A stretch of DNA of 34,014 bases from Clostridia bacterium (lineage in GTDB: Bacteria; Bacillota; Clostridia; TANB77; CAG-465). This document shows, in pieces, positions 1-8,811 of this stretch. Position 1 is the stretch's first letter. Each line of letters begins with the position of its first letter. A model generated the notes under the pieces. The model searched no databases and was not told the DNA's origin. It saw only the letters and a program-made list of their open reading frames with translations. Location of the stretch: contig JAGAIU010000069.1 of the NCBI GenBank assembly GCA_017626395.1, forward strand, positions 1 to 34,014. The letters are read 5' to 3'. The position numbers and the translations under genes were made by a program.

Positions 1-1
1 A

Positions 2-1834
2 GGAAAAACATTTACTATTGCAAATGTAATTGCACAGGTAAATAAGCCAACAATAGTAATGGCACATAATAAGACTTTAGCAGGACAGTTATATGCTGAA
101 CTTAAAGAGTTCTTTCCAGAAAATGCAGTAGAATATTTCATTAGTTATTATGATTATTATCAACCAGAAGCATATATTGCATCTACTGATACATATATTG
201 AAAAAGAGAGTCAAATAAATGATGAAATAGATAAATTAAGACATAGTGCAACTGCTGCATTGTTTGAAAGAAAAGATGTAATTATAGTTGCATCTGTTTC
301 TTCAATATATTCTTTAGGTTCACCAGAAGACTATACTGGAATGGTATTATCTGTAAGACCTGGAATGAAAATAGAAAGAGATGAAATATTACAAAAACTT
401 GTTGAAATGCAATATACAAGATGCGAAATGGATTTTAAAAGAGGCGAGTTTAGAGTAAAAGGTGATGTTTTAGATGTATATCCTGTTGGAAGTAATGAGG
501 ATATAATTCGTCTTGAATTTTTTGGAGATGAAATAGACAGAGTGTGTCTTGTTGAAGCTATTACTGGTAAAGTTAAAGCTACATCAAAACATGAATTTAT
601 ATATCCTAAATCTCACTATGTAATTCAAAAAGAAAAAATAGATGGTGCAATAGAGAAAATAAAAGTAGAGTTAGAAGAAAGAATAAAATATTTTAAAGAT
701 AGAGAAAAAATAGTCGAAGCATATAGAATAGAGCAAAGAACTAATTTTGATATTGAAATGTTAAAAGAAACAGGGTTCTGTCAAGGAATAGAAAACTATT
801 CTGCTATACTTTCAGGTAGAGGTAAGGGGTCAACACCTTATACTTTATTTGATTATCTAGGAGATGATTTCTTAGTAGTAATAGATGAGTCTCACGTTAC
901 TATACCTCAAATTCGTGGAATGTATAATGGTGATAGAGCAAGAAAAGAATCTCTAGTTGAAAACGGCTTTAGACTTCCATCAGCTTTTGATAACAGACCA
1001 CTTAGATTTGATGAATGGGAGAAAAAAGTAAATCAAGCTATATTTGTTAGTGCAACTCCTGCAGATTATGAAAAAGACCATTCTACAACTGTTGCTGAAC
1101 AAATTATACGTCCAACAGGATTACTAGATCCACAAATTGTAGTTAAGCCAACAGAAGGTCAAATTGAAGATTTAACTAAAAATATAAAAGAAGTAATTGA
1201 AAAAGGCGAAAGAGTACTTGTTACTACTCTAACAAAGAAAATGGCAGAAGAGCTAACTGCATATTTAACAGAGAAAAATCTAAAAGTAAGATATATGCAC
1301 TCAGATATTGAAGCATTAGATAGATTAGAGATAATAAGAGATTTAAGGCTTGGTAAATTTGATGTCTTAGTAGGTATTAATCTTTTAAGAGAAGGGTTAG
1401 ATATTCCAGAAGTATCTTTAGTAACAATTCTAGATGCAGATAAAGAAGGATTTTTAAGAAGTGAAAGATCTTTAATTCAAACTATAGGTAGAGCTGCTAG
1501 AAATGCTAATGGTAGAGTAATAATGTATGCAGATGAACTTACAGAATCTATGGACAAAGCAATACATGAAACAAATAGAAGAAGAGCTATACAAATGAAA
1601 TATAACGAAGAACATGGTATAGTTCCACATACTATAGTAAAAGAAATACGTGATAGTGTAAAAGCTACATTTAAAGAGGAAGAAGAAAAAGAAATAAATG
1701 TAAAAAACGGAGAAACAATAGAAGAATCTATCGAAAGACTAACTGAAGAAATGATGGCTTATGCTAGAAAATATGAATTTGAAAAAGCTGCTACAATAAG
1801 AGACTTTATTGAGGAGTTAAAAAATTTAAGTTAG
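2..1834 (+). CDS. uvrB: UvrB, excinuclease ABC subunit B (5' end outside the window)
   Basis: This is the DNA-damage recognition helicase of UvrABC nucleotide excision repair; it is loaded on damaged DNA by UvrA and recruits UvrC. The reading frame is already open at base 2 and begins with the Gly-Lys-Thr of the Walker A loop, so only the short N-terminal segment is missing. An in-frame ATG at 59 lies inside the conserved N-terminal domain and is not the true start. Visible family marks are the beta-hairpin region ([10 protein letters not shown]), the DESHVT helicase motif, the SATP motif, the RxxQxxGRAAR-type motif VI and a C-terminal UVR domain ([10 protein letters not shown]). It ends in TAG, 10 bases before the next gene. 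In Firmicutes uvrB is usually LexA-controlled; its promoter is outside the window. Confidence 0.97.
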   Translation, partial: GKTFTIANVIAQVNKPTIVMAHNKTLAGQLYAELKEFFPENAVEYFISYYDYYQPEAYIASTDTYIEKESQINDEIDKLRHSATAALFERKDVIIVASVSSIYSLGSPEDYTGMVLSVRPGMKIERDEILQKLVEMQYTRCEMDFKRGEFRVKGDVLDVYPVGSNEDIIRLEFFGDEIDRVCLVEAITGKVKATSKHEFIYPKSHYVIQKEKIDGAIEKIKVELEERIKYFKDREKIVEAYRIEQRTNFDIEMLKETGFCQGIENYSAILSGRGKGSTPYTLFDYLGDDFLVVIDESHVTIPQIRGMYNGDRARKESLVENGFRLPSAFDNRPLRFDEWEKKVNQAIFVSATPADYEKDHSTTVAEQIIRPTGLLDPQIVVKPTEGQIEDLTKNIKEVIEKGERVLVTTLTKKMAEELTAYLTEKNLKVRYMHSDIEALDRLEIIRDLRLGKFDVLVGINLLREGLDIPEVSLVTILDADKEGFLRSERSLIQTIGRAARNANGRVIMYADELTESMDKAIHETNRRRAIQMKYNEEHGIVPHTIVKEIRDSVKATFKEEEEKEINVKNGETIEESIERLTEEMMAYARKYEFEKAATIRDFIEELKNLS

Positions 1835-1844
1835 GTGATATTTT

Positions 1845-2309
1845 ATGGGGTTTATTATAATAGACAAAATAAAAAACAATAATAAGAAAATAATGATATT
1901 TTCAGAAGGAACAATTTTAAAGCCAAAGCATAATAATTTTTTATCAAGGATAAATGTTAATGGTTATGTTCCAATAGGCAATGCTAGAGAGATAATAAAG
2001 AATTGGCAAGAGCAAGGATATGAAATAATATATCTTACTTCACAAAAGGGAAGAAAGGCTATGGGAATGGCACAAAGATTAGATGAACTAGGATTTGTAG
2101 GCTCAATGGTAGGATATAGACAATCAAGACAAGATTATGCAACATTAATTAAAGAAGAACAACCAGATATTTTAATTGAGGATGATTGTAAAAGTATTGG
2201 TGGAGAGGCACATATGTGTATAACACAGCTTAGTGATGACCTAAAAAAATCATTAAAACATATTGTTGTAGAAGAATTTAAAGGAATAGATGATGTCAAA
2301 TTATATTAG
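1845..2309 (+). CDS. HAD-like protein with a degenerate motif I
   Basis: A 154-residue protein with the layout of the HAD superfamily. After a short beta strand there is FSEGTIL (near residue 19), aligned with the usual DxDGT motif I. Then comes a strand ending in YLTSQKG, like motif II, and PDILIEDD near residue 108, like the acidic motif IV. The nucleophile aspartate of motif I is not present: the DxD is FSE. If the fold assignment is right, it is probably not a standard phosphatase and may bind a ligand or partner instead. An AGGTG ribosome site sits 7 bases before the ATG, and the gene follows uvrB closely, so the two are probably co-transcribed. A terminator follows. The superfamily call is by motif only; the function is unknown. 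Confidence 0.55.
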   Translation: MGFIIIDKIKNNNKKIMIFSEGTILKPKHNNFLSRINVNGYVPIGNAREIIKNWQEQGYEIIYLTSQKGRKAMGMAQRLDELGFVGSMVGYRQSRQDYATLIKEEQPDILIEDDCKSIGGEAHMCITQLSDDLKKSLKHIVVEEFKGIDDVKLY

Positions 2310-2335
2310 ATAGGTTTTTAACCTATCTTTTTTGT
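2308..2335 (+). terminator. Rho-independent terminator after the uvrB operon
   Basis: A 9-bp stem (2308-2316 with 2320-2328) has a 3-base loop and is followed by a T-rich run. The stem includes the TAG stop of the HAD-like gene. It separates uvrB and its neighbour from the sporulation genes. Confidence 0.85.
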
Positions 2336-2364
2336 TATATTTAAGTAACTTCTGCATATATAAT
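2334..2364 (+). promoter_or_regulatory. Candidate sigma-E (sporulation) promoter for yabP-yabQ
   Basis: GTTATATT at 2334-2341 and CATATATAAT at 2355-2364 resemble the Bacillus sigma-E -35 and -10 elements (ATA-rich and CATA-type). The gap is 13-14 bases. No good sigma-A promoter is seen here. yabP and yabQ are sigma-E genes in Bacillus subtilis, which supports the reading; the match itself is by eye. Confidence 0.5.
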
Positions 2365-2379
2365 ATTAGGTGATTGAAC

Positions 2380-2661
2380 ATGGAAGATAAAAATAAAACA
2401 TTCAAAGAGCAAAATATTGTAATTCAAAACAGGGAGAAGGCAGTTGTTACTGGTGTAGAAGATATTCATAGTTTTGATGATGAACTTGTAATAGTTCAAA
2501 CTGATTTGGGACTTTTAACTATAAAAGGTGAAAACTTAAAAATGAATAAACTAAACTTAGATAATAATGAATTAATTATTGAAGGAAAAACTAGTGCAAT
2601 TGCATATTCTGATGCAGTACAAAATAAAAAACAAGGGTTAATGAATAAATTATTTAAGTAG
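2380..2661 (+). CDS. yabP: Sporulation protein YabP
   Basis: A 93-residue soluble protein matching the YabP family. It has the NREKAVVTGVEDIHSFDD segment typical of the N-terminal half, then TxxGxLxIKGENL, and ends in KKQGLMNKLFK. In Bacillus YabP is made in the mother cell during sporulation and works with YabQ in spore envelope/cortex formation. I chose ATG at 2380, 6 bases after the AGGTGA ribosome site; a TTG at 2374 is directly against that site and is too close. yabQ starts 5 bases after its stop, and divIC follows. The yabP-yabQ-divIC order is the same as in Bacillus subtilis. Confidence 0.9.
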   Translation: MEDKNKTFKEQNIVIQNREKAVVTGVEDIHSFDDELVIVQTDLGLLTIKGENLKMNKLNLDNNELIIEGKTSAIAYSDAVQNKKQGLMNKLFK

Positions 2662-2666
2662 GATAG

Positions 2667-3218
2667 ATGTCTGTTGTAAAACAAGTAAGCGATGTTATAT
2701 TTTTTATTATTTTAGGAATTATAATATCTTGTATATTTGATGTATTTAGAGCTTTACGAAAGATAAGGAAAAAGAATTCTATATATGTTGTTATGATACA
2801 AGATATTATATTTTTTGTCATAACAACTATAATATCAGTAATATATATGATAACTATATTAGATGATGATATAAGATTCTATATGTTTCTGGCAATGTTT
2901 TTAGGATTAGGCTTAAGTAGAAAATTTATTAGTAAATATTTGATTAAATTTTATAGTATCATTTTTTTAACTATAAAAAGCTTTATAAAATTTTTATGTG
3001 CTCCTTTGGAACTAGTAAGTTGTATAATTTGTAAATTAATGAAAAAAATAATAAAAAAATGTTGCAAATTGTTTTCGCTTATGATAAATTTAAAATGTAA
3101 ACTACTATCTGTTTGGGCTAAAAGAAATAATTTGAGAAGAAGAAGAGGGTTGAAATTTTATGAAAAATCAAGGTATGAAAGGAAGAAGAATGGTAAAAAA
3201 GAGAAGAAAATCTCTTAA
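2667..3218 (+). CDS. yabQ: Spore cortex protein YabQ
   Basis: A 183-residue membrane protein. Its N-terminal part fits the YabQ family: a first hydrophobic segment, FDVFRALRKIRKKN, then QDIIFF and two further hydrophobic segments within about the first 120 residues. The C-terminal 60 residues are strongly basic and probably cytoplasmic. YabQ is needed for spore cortex formation in Bacillus and localises to the membranes around the forespore. The ATG follows yabP by 5 bases, so the pair is likely translationally coupled. The last 59 bases overlap the divIC reading frame. Confidence 0.88.
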   Translation: MSVVKQVSDVIFFIILGIIISCIFDVFRALRKIRKKNSIYVVMIQDIIFFVITTIISVIYMITILDDDIRFYMFLAMFLGLGLSRKFISKYLIKFYSIIFLTIKSFIKFLCAPLELVSCIICKLMKKIIKKCCKLFSLMINLKCKLLSVWAKRNNLRRRRGLKFYEKSRYERKKNGKKEKKIS

Positions 3219-3474
3219 CATAGTGCATGTCGTTTCGATTATGTTTATTATATACTTCGGATATACATTCTGTGATCAGCAAATAAAATTAAATAAATAC
3301 AACTCTCAAATTGAAATGTACCAAAAAGAAATTGAATCCAAACAAAATTTAGTAGAATATTATAATAATAAAAATGAGAATATAACAACAGATGAATATA
3401 TAGAATCTGTTGCAAGAGAAAAGTTGGGGTTAGTAAAACCTTACGAAACAGTATATGTAGATGCAAATAAATAG
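3160..3474 (+). CDS. divIC: DivIC/FtsB-family septum formation protein
   Basis: A 104-residue bitopic membrane protein: a basic N-terminus, one transmembrane helix (about residues 22-40), then a coiled coil rich in Gln, Asn and Glu, and a C-terminal YIESVAREKLGLVKPYE segment that is the hallmark of the DivIC/FtsB family. It acts at the division septum with FtsL and DivIB. The start at 3160 is inside the end of yabQ. A second ATG at 3190 has AAAGGA in front of it and is an alternative start that would give 94 residues. A strong terminator overlaps its stop codon. Confidence 0.87.
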   Translation: MKNQGMKGRRMVKKRRKSLNIVHVVSIMFIIYFGYTFCDQQIKLNKYNSQIEMYQKEIESKQNLVEYYNNKNENITTDEYIESVAREKLGLVKPYETVYVDANK

Positions 3475-3505
3475 AACAGTCTAGTTAGTTAGACTGTTCT
3501 TTTTT
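3473..3505 (+). terminator. Terminator after divIC
   Basis: A perfect 10-bp stem (3473-3482 with 3491-3500) and an 8-base loop are followed by T6. It overlaps the stop codons of both divIC and the convergent VanW-domain gene. Confidence 0.9.
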
Positions 3506-4153
3506 ATACATTTTTATTGTTACAGTATAATTATCATTTTGTGCGGTAATTTTTAAATCATTTTGTGTATTATTTATAAATTTTAAATCTAAATCTGGGT
3601 AATATATAGTAGCATCTTTATCAACAGGCACGTAAGCAACCCTTCTGCTATGAGCGTGCCTTTCTGTTATTTCTAAATTTGCGATTAAAGCAACATTATA
3701 TAGTGTACTACTTACTTGACACATTCCACCTGCGGGAACATCTATAAGTTTTCCATTAGAATCAAAACCTTTGGCAAGTTTATATCCATTCCCAGTACCC
3801 ATTGGCCCTATAGTATTATTAAAAGAAAATTCTTCACCAGCTTTAATTTCAGTGTTATTTAAAATCTGACATGCTTTTGTTATATTAAATATCCTATTTT
3901 CATCGTTATCATAAAGAGTAGTGGTAAAAGATGCAATTTCTGTTTCAGTATACACTATCTCTTTTTCAATAGGAGTTACTTCTTTTGAAAGTTCTACTGT
4001 ATCATCAATATTTTCAGATATATTGTTAATTAATTCATTAGAATTAAATAAATTGTTAGATTTTAAAATTACATAAAATGTATATGCTAAAATAGCAACA
4101 ATTATTAATATTGCAACTATACTTATTATATTATCTGTTTTTTTATTTTCCAT
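3485..4153 (-). CDS. Membrane-anchored VanW-domain protein
   Basis: A 222-residue protein with one N-terminal transmembrane helix (about residues 10-30) and an outside domain that fits the VanW family. Diagnostic parts are ITKACQILNNTEIKAGEEFSFN, IGPMGTGNGY, and the GGMCQVSSTLYN motif containing the single conserved Cys, followed by ERHAHSRRVAYVPVDKDATI. VanW domains occur in glycopeptide-resistance clusters and in many cell-envelope proteins; their reaction is not known. I set the start at 4153, preceded by GAGGT at a good distance. A longer open frame to 4231 adds only a hydrophobic stretch without a ribosome site. It is the first of two minus-strand genes and converges on divIC. There is no other resistance gene nearby. 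Confidence 0.85.
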   Translation of the reverse strand: MENKKTDNIISIVAILIIVAILAYTFYVILKSNNLFNSNELINNISENIDDTVELSKEVTPIEKEIVYTETEIASFTTTLYDNDENRIFNITKACQILNNTEIKAGEEFSFNNTIGPMGTGNGYKLAKGFDSNGKLIDVPAGGMCQVSSTLYNVALIANLEITERHAHSRRVAYVPVDKDATIYYPDLDLKFINNTQNDLKITAQNDNYTVTIKMYKKEQSN

Positions 4154-4211
4154 ACAAAACAACCTCAATAATATTATTTGAAAAAAATAATTAAATATTA
4201 CAAAATAAAAA

Positions 4212-4242
4212 ATAATAATTAAAAGATGCAAATGAGTTTCAA
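4212..4242 (-). promoter_or_regulatory. Weak candidate promoter for the VanW-domain gene
   Basis: Read on the minus strand, TTGAAA (4242-4237) and TATTAT (4217-4212) lie 19 bases apart, which is longer than ideal. It is the best candidate in the divergent gap. Confidence 0.3.
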
Positions 4243-4259
4243 AAAAATGAACAAAAAAC

Positions 4260-4288
4260 TTGACATAAAAATAAAACAGTGTTATAAT
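4260..4288 (+). promoter_or_regulatory. Consensus sigma-A promoter with extended -10
   Basis: TTGACA (4260-4265) and TATAAT (4283-4288) are 17 bases apart, with TG one base before the -10. This is a perfect consensus and the strongest promoter in the window. It drives the unknown gene at 4380 and leaves a leader of about 85 bases. Confidence 0.93.
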
Positions 4289-4379
4289 TAATCGGTAATA
4301 AATTAGACAAACAATAGAAGACAGAATGTTTTTTACGGTGTTATTATTTTAATAAATAATTAGGAAGGGAGAGATATGT

Positions 4380-4910
4380 ATGCAATTATGCCATATGATG
4401 TCAGACAATAAATATCGTGTATATTTCAATGAAAAAGAATCAAAAAATATTAGACTAACTTTAGGGAATGACATAAGTATTAGAAACGTATCTTTATGCT
4501 ACTATATTGAAAAAACATTACCGAATTGTTTTGAACAATGTGTAGGAAAAAGGATAATGGTTACTAATATTTTTAATGATTGTGACTATATAAGTGCTAC
4601 TGTAATATTACAAAATATTGGACTTGAATTTAGTAAGCCTAAAGATAAAAACTATAAGTTCAAAATTACAGAAGTTTCTTTTGAAAATGGTAAATCTTTT
4701 AAGAGTTGGCTTAAAGGTAAAAAATACGCATATAAAATAATAGAAGTAACTTCTAAAAAAGTAAAAGTTATTCTATTTAACGTTAACGTGCAAGATGAAC
4801 TTCTAATTTCATTAAGTGGTGGACAAATCAATCGAGTATGTAGCATAATTGAATACATACTTTTAACTACTGCTAATAAATTCAAAGAACAGATTGCAGC
4901 ATTAACATAG
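4380..4910 (+). CDS. Protein of unknown function, strongly expressed by promoter
   Basis: I do not recognise this 176-residue protein. It has no signal peptide or transmembrane helix. The composition alternates predicted strands (KYRVYFNEKES, VKVILFNVNV) and ends in a likely helix (IIEYILLTTANKFKEQIAAL). It contains several Cys residues (C4, C40, C50, C54, C68 and one near the C-terminus) in no metal-site spacing. The AGGAAGGGA ribosome site lies 9 bases before the chosen ATG; ATG codons at 4395 and 4398 are alternatives. An 11-codon reading frame (4376-4411) starts 4 bases earlier in another frame and overlaps the start. It is a single-gene transcription unit between a consensus promoter and a strong terminator. 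Confidence 0.7.
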   Translation: MQLCHMMSDNKYRVYFNEKESKNIRLTLGNDISIRNVSLCYYIEKTLPNCFEQCVGKRIMVTNIFNDCDYISATVILQNIGLEFSKPKDKNYKFKITEVSFENGKSFKSWLKGKKYAYKIIEVTSKKVKVILFNVNVQDELLISLSGGQINRVCSIIEYILLTTANKFKEQIAALT

Positions 4911-4911
4911 C

Positions 4912-4943
4912 AAAAAGACCTTACAAAAGTAGGGTCTTTTTTA
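4912..4943. terminator. Bidirectional terminator between convergent genes
   Basis: A 13-bp stem (4912-4924 with 4929-4941, one G-U) has an AAAA loop. The A-run on one side and the T-run on the other suit termination in both directions, serving the unknown gene at 4380 and asnB. Confidence 0.9.
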
Positions 4944-4951
4944 TATATTTT

Positions 4952-6793
4952 TTATAGTTTAATTTGAACATTATATGCAGTAAGCCAGTAATCTATTTGA
5001 ATAAGGAAAGCTAAAGTTTGAGGGTATGTCATAAGTTGCCCAAATAAATTTTCTGTTAACTCTTCACCGTGAGTAGCTATTAAATTTCTTACATAATCTA
5101 CATTAATTATTTCGTGAATACGAGAAGTAGGCTCATCAATTATTTGTGTTAATTTTTCTTCTAGTAATTTTAAGTATTCTTTACTATAAGTTTTAGGGAA
5201 TGGGGATTTCTTTCTATTTGTTATATCTGTTGGAATATCATTTTTAAAAGCTTGTTTTAAAATGTATTTTTCAACCACATTATCTCCATTTCTAAGTCCA
5301 AGTTTTAGTTTTGCATCAACATTATATACATATTCAAATATTCTATGATCTGCATAAGGAACTCTAACTTCTAAAGAGGTTCTCATAGACATTCTATCTG
5401 TTCTTTCAATTAAAGTATTCATGAAATATTTTATAGTTAAATAATTTAATTCTTTATATTCATTTTCAAAAGAGTCGCTAGATATATGTGTAACATTTTT
5501 TAAAGTATCTTTTTTACTTTTTAATATATAACTAAAAATTTCACTTTTATCTAAAATACCATCTTTTAAAAGATTTTCTCTAAGATTTTCAGATAAAGCC
5601 CAAGGGAAGCCTTTGGCTTGCTTTAAATGTTCTTTATAAAACCAAGGATAGCCACCAAATATTTCATCTGAACATTCACCGGATAAAACTACTTTTTCAT
5701 TATTATCTGAAATGGCTTTACAAAATACATACATAGAGCTATCTATATCTGCCATACCAGGCATATCTCTAGCTATTACAGCTTCATATAAGTTACTAAA
5801 TAAATCTTTATCTGTAACAATAATATCTGAGTGCTTAGTATTTAAATATTTAACCATTACTTTAACAAAATCACTATCTTTAGTTTGTTGATAACTATTT
5901 GCTACAAAATCTTTATCATTGTTTTCATAGTTTATAGAGTAGGTACGAACATTGTGTACATTATCTGATACTATTTTTGTAACTATACTTGAATCAAGCC
6001 CACCAGAAAGCATAGTAGATACACCAACATCTGAAACTATTTGTTTTTTAGTAGCATCAGTTACTAAATATTTAACATTATCTAGTATATCTTCATCGCT
6101 ATCAAACATTTTCTTTTCCTCTAAATCCCAGTATTTAGTAATTTTAAGCTCATTATCTTTGTATATACCATAGTGTCCGGCTTGAAGTTCAAGTATATCT
6201 TTAAAATATGTTTTACCAGGAGTGTGAGCAGGCCCAAGAGCCAAAAGTTCTAAAAGTTCATCTTTTCCCATGGTAGGTGCTATCATTTCACTTGCAAGTA
6301 TCCCTTTAACTTCAGAAGAAAATATAAATTTATCTTTAGTTAAGGTATAAAATAATGGCTTAACCCCAAGTCTATCTTTAGCTACAAATATAGAACTATC
6401 TTTTTCATCATAAATAGCAAAAGCAAATATTCCATTAATAAATTTTAACATTTTTTCTTTAAATTCAATATAAAGAAGTAGAAGGACCTCAGTATCACAT
6501 TCTGTATCAAAGATATAACCTTTAGTGATTAATATATTTCTTAATACATTTGTGTTATATATTTCACCGTTATATACTATTGTATATTTTTTACCATTAA
6601 TATTTTTTTCCATAGGTTGTTTTCCATTTTTAATATCAATTATACTAAGTCGAGCATGCCCTAAAGCAACATTGTTATTTACGTATATGTTATTTTCAGA
6701 ATTCCCTCTTCTTAATATACTTTTTTGCATTTTAAATATTGTATCATTATTTGTAATTTTTTTTTCTTGCATGTATCCGCAAATGCCGCACAT
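4952..6793 (-). CDS. asnB: Asparagine synthase (glutamine-hydrolysing)
   Basis: A 613-residue AsnB. It makes asparagine from aspartate, ATP and glutamine in the cytoplasm. The N-terminus is MCGICGY, with Cys2 becoming the N-terminal nucleophile of the class II glutaminase domain (about residues 1-200). The synthetase domain carries the ATP/PPi loop SGGLDSS at residues 263-269 and the later GECSDEIFGGYPW motif. The C-terminal part has RTSLEVRVPYADHR, typical of the family. The start has GAGGTGA in front at a good distance. It is the second minus-strand gene and is divergent from the gene at 6972. Length and motifs look complete; I did not find a convincing promoter in the 178-base gap upstream. 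Confidence 0.96.
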   Translation of the reverse strand: MCGICGYMQEKKITNNDTIFKMQKSILRRGNSENNIYVNNNVALGHARLSIIDIKNGKQPMEKNINGKKYTIVYNGEIYNTNVLRNILITKGYIFDTECDTEVLLLLYIEFKEKMLKFINGIFAFAIYDEKDSSIFVAKDRLGVKPLFYTLTKDKFIFSSEVKGILASEMIAPTMGKDELLELLALGPAHTPGKTYFKDILELQAGHYGIYKDNELKITKYWDLEEKKMFDSDEDILDNVKYLVTDATKKQIVSDVGVSTMLSGGLDSSIVTKIVSDNVHNVRTYSINYENNDKDFVANSYQQTKDSDFVKVMVKYLNTKHSDIIVTDKDLFSNLYEAVIARDMPGMADIDSSMYVFCKAISDNNEKVVLSGECSDEIFGGYPWFYKEHLKQAKGFPWALSENLRENLLKDGILDKSEIFSYILKSKKDTLKNVTHISSDSFENEYKELNYLTIKYFMNTLIERTDRMSMRTSLEVRVPYADHRIFEYVYNVDAKLKLGLRNGDNVVEKYILKQAFKNDIPTDITNRKKSPFPKTYSKEYLKLLEEKLTQIIDEPTSRIHEIINVDYVRNLIATHGEELTENLFGQLMTYPQTLAFLIQIDYWLTAYNVQIKL

Positions 6794-6908
6794 AAATTAT
6801 CACCTCAATGTATAATATTAAAATTTAATCTAATTTATGATAAAATACAGTAAAAAATGAATGTTAGGTAATAGATAGAAGAATATAATTATATTTCTGT
6901 TAAAATTA

Positions 6909-6937
6909 TTGAAAAATGTCTAGTTTTAATATAGTAT
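6909..6937 (+). promoter_or_regulatory. Possible promoter for the 6972 gene and pdp
   Basis: TTGAAA (6909-6914) and TAGTAT (6932-6937) are 17 bases apart. The -10 is poor. It sits in the divergent asnB gap, which holds nothing else that I can recognise. Confidence 0.4.
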
Positions 6938-6971
6938 AAAAATATAAGTCGTATATATAAGGGGTGGTTGT

Positions 6972-7337
6972 ATGTTAAATAAAGGTAAATCAGGTAAAAG
7001 TTTAATATTGCTAGTTATCGTAATATGTGTAATGAGCTTTGCAATAGTCTTTGTGAGCAGATTATTTACAAATAGCGGTCTAGATAAAGCTGAAGAAGAA
7101 GCTTTTAAATTAAATGTATATCAATATAGTTTGCAAATTGAAACATATAAAACACAAATGGTACAAAACAACGAGTATAATGAACAAGAATTTAACGTTT
7201 GTGGAGTTGCATTAAAAACAGTCATACCGGATATAATAGAAACAGATATGTCAAAATTTAAAATAGAGGAAGGTAAACTTATATATATAGGCGTAGATGA
7301 AAGAGAAAAACAATGGACTCAAGAAGTAAAAATATAG
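6972..7337 (+). CDS. Small membrane-anchored protein of unknown function
   Basis: A 121-residue protein with a basic N-terminus and one transmembrane helix (about residues 10-30), followed by a Glu/Lys-rich extracytoplasmic part with a probable helix (residues 38-65) and a beta-rich C-terminal end. The basic head, hydrophobic helix and amphipathic stalk are faintly like pseudopilins, but there is no prepilin peptidase site. The GGGGTGG ribosome site is close in front of the ATG. It lies 25 bases before pyrimidine-nucleoside phosphorylase and is probably in the same transcript. I do not recognise a family. Confidence 0.7.
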   Translation: MLNKGKSGKSLILLVIVICVMSFAIVFVSRLFTNSGLDKAEEEAFKLNVYQYSLQIETYKTQMVQNNEYNEQEFNVCGVALKTVIPDIIETDMSKFKIEEGKLIYIGVDEREKQWTQEVKI

Positions 7338-7362
7338 GTAATAGAAAGAGGTAGAATTAGTT

Positions 7363-8754
7363 ATGAGAATGTATGAAATAATAGAGAAAAAAAGAGATAA
7401 ATATGAATTGTCCAAAGAAGAAATAGAATTTTTTGTAAATGGTTATAGTAGTGGAGAAATACCAGATTATCAAATGTCTGCACTACTTATGGCAATATAT
7501 TTAAATGGAATGTCACCAGAAGAATTGAAAAATTTAACTTTTGCTATGGCAAACTCTGCTAAAACAATAGATTTGTCTAGTATTAGAGTACCAGATAAAT
7601 ATATAGTAGATAAACATTCAACAGGTGGTGTTGGAGATAAAGTAACATTAATTGTTCTTCCAATTGTAGCATCTCTTGGTGTTGGAGTTTGCAAAATGAG
7701 TGGTAGAGGACTGGGATTTACTGGTGGTACAGTAGATAAACTTGAATCAATAGTTGGATATAACGTAGATATTCCAATTAACAAAGCAATAAGACAAGTA
7801 CAAGATATTGGAGTATGCTTAATATCTCAAAGCCCTGAAATCGCAATAGCAGACAAAAAAATATATGCTTTACGTGATACTACTGCAACAGTAGAATCAA
7901 TAAACTTAATTGCATCATCAATAATGTCTAAAAAACTTGCATCGGGTGCAGATAAAATATTACTTGATGTAACAGTTGGCTCTGGAGCTTTTATGAGAAC
8001 TTTAGACGATGCTAAAGAACTATCTAAAACTATGGTTAAAATTGGAGCACTTGCAGGAGTTGAAACAAGAGCAGTTGTTACAACGATGAGTGAACCACTA
8101 GGAAGAAATGTTGGTAATGCACTTGAAATAAAAGAAGTAATTTCATTCTTATTATCTGATGAAACAACATTAGAAAGCGAAGAAGTAAGAGATTTAAAAG
8201 AAGTTATTTTTGAAATAGCAGCACAAATGATTAAAATGTCTGGTGTATGCGAAGATATGGAGAAAAATAAAAAAGATATAATGAAAGCAATTACTTCAAG
8301 AGCAGCTTATGATAAATTCATTGAACTTATTAAAGCACAAGGCGGTCATATATATAATGTATATATGGACTGGATTGGTATGAATTTAGATATGCCTGTT
8401 TTAGATGATAAAGTAAGATATCTAAAAGAAATTCATGCTCAATCTGATGGATATGTAGTTTCTATTGATAGCAAAAAAATAGGTGAAGCTTTGGTTGCAC
8501 TTGGCGGCGGAAGAAATAAAAAAGAAGATAAAATAGACTATGCAGTTGGCTTTGAATTTGCTAAAAAAGTTGGAGATAAAGTAAATGAGGGAGATACAAT
8601 TCTTACAGTACTTTATAACGATAAAGAGAAATTTGAAAAAGCATTTGAATACATCGAAGATGCAATATACATAGATGATGTAGAAGAAGATGTAGCTAAA
8701 TCTTTAAAATATAAACCACACGTTTTAGATATAATAGATGAAGCTAGTTTATAA
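7363..8754 (+). CDS. pdp: Pyrimidine-nucleoside phosphorylase
   Basis: A 463-residue enzyme of the thymidine/pyrimidine-nucleoside phosphorylase family, close to the length of Bacillus Pdp. It splits uridine, thymidine or deoxyuridine with phosphate into the base and (deoxy)ribose-1-phosphate for salvage. Visible marks are an N-terminal helical domain (MRMYEIIEKKRDKYELS), the phosphate-binding KHSTGGVGDK motif near residue 84, KMSGRGLGFTGGT, and the family stretch ALRDTTATVESINLI. The C-terminal domain has the GGGRNKKEDKIDYAVGF motif. The ATG at 7363 follows GAGGT by about 10 bases; an ATG at 7369 is possible but farther. A terminator follows. Confidence 0.95.
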   Translation: MRMYEIIEKKRDKYELSKEEIEFFVNGYSSGEIPDYQMSALLMAIYLNGMSPEELKNLTFAMANSAKTIDLSSIRVPDKYIVDKHSTGGVGDKVTLIVLPIVASLGVGVCKMSGRGLGFTGGTVDKLESIVGYNVDIPINKAIRQVQDIGVCLISQSPEIAIADKKIYALRDTTATVESINLIASSIMSKKLASGADKILLDVTVGSGAFMRTLDDAKELSKTMVKIGALAGVETRAVVTTMSEPLGRNVGNALEIKEVISFLLSDETTLESEEVRDLKEVIFEIAAQMIKMSGVCEDMEKNKKDIMKAITSRAAYDKFIELIKAQGGHIYNVYMDWIGMNLDMPVLDDKVRYLKEIHAQSDGYVVSIDSKKIGEALVALGGGRNKKEDKIDYAVGFEFAKKVGDKVNEGDTILTVLYNDKEKFEKAFEYIEDAIYIDDVEEDVAKSLKYKPHVLDIIDEASL

Positions 8755-8766
8755 AATAAAATAGTG

Positions 8767-8803
8767 ATAAGAAGTAATGGAAACATTATTTCTTATTTTT
8801 TTA
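8767..8803 (+). terminator. Terminator after pdp
   Basis: A 13-bp stem (8767-8779 with 8784-8796, one G-U) has a GAAA tetraloop and is followed by a long T-run. Confidence 0.88.
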
Positions 8804-8811
8804 TATCTAAG

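Noticed and set aside
2374..2379. TTG start for yabP at 2374
   Set aside because: It touches the ribosome site; ATG at 2380 has proper spacing.
6794..6971. Promoter for asnB
   Set aside because: No pair of -35 and -10 elements with suitable spacing is convincing on the minus strand.
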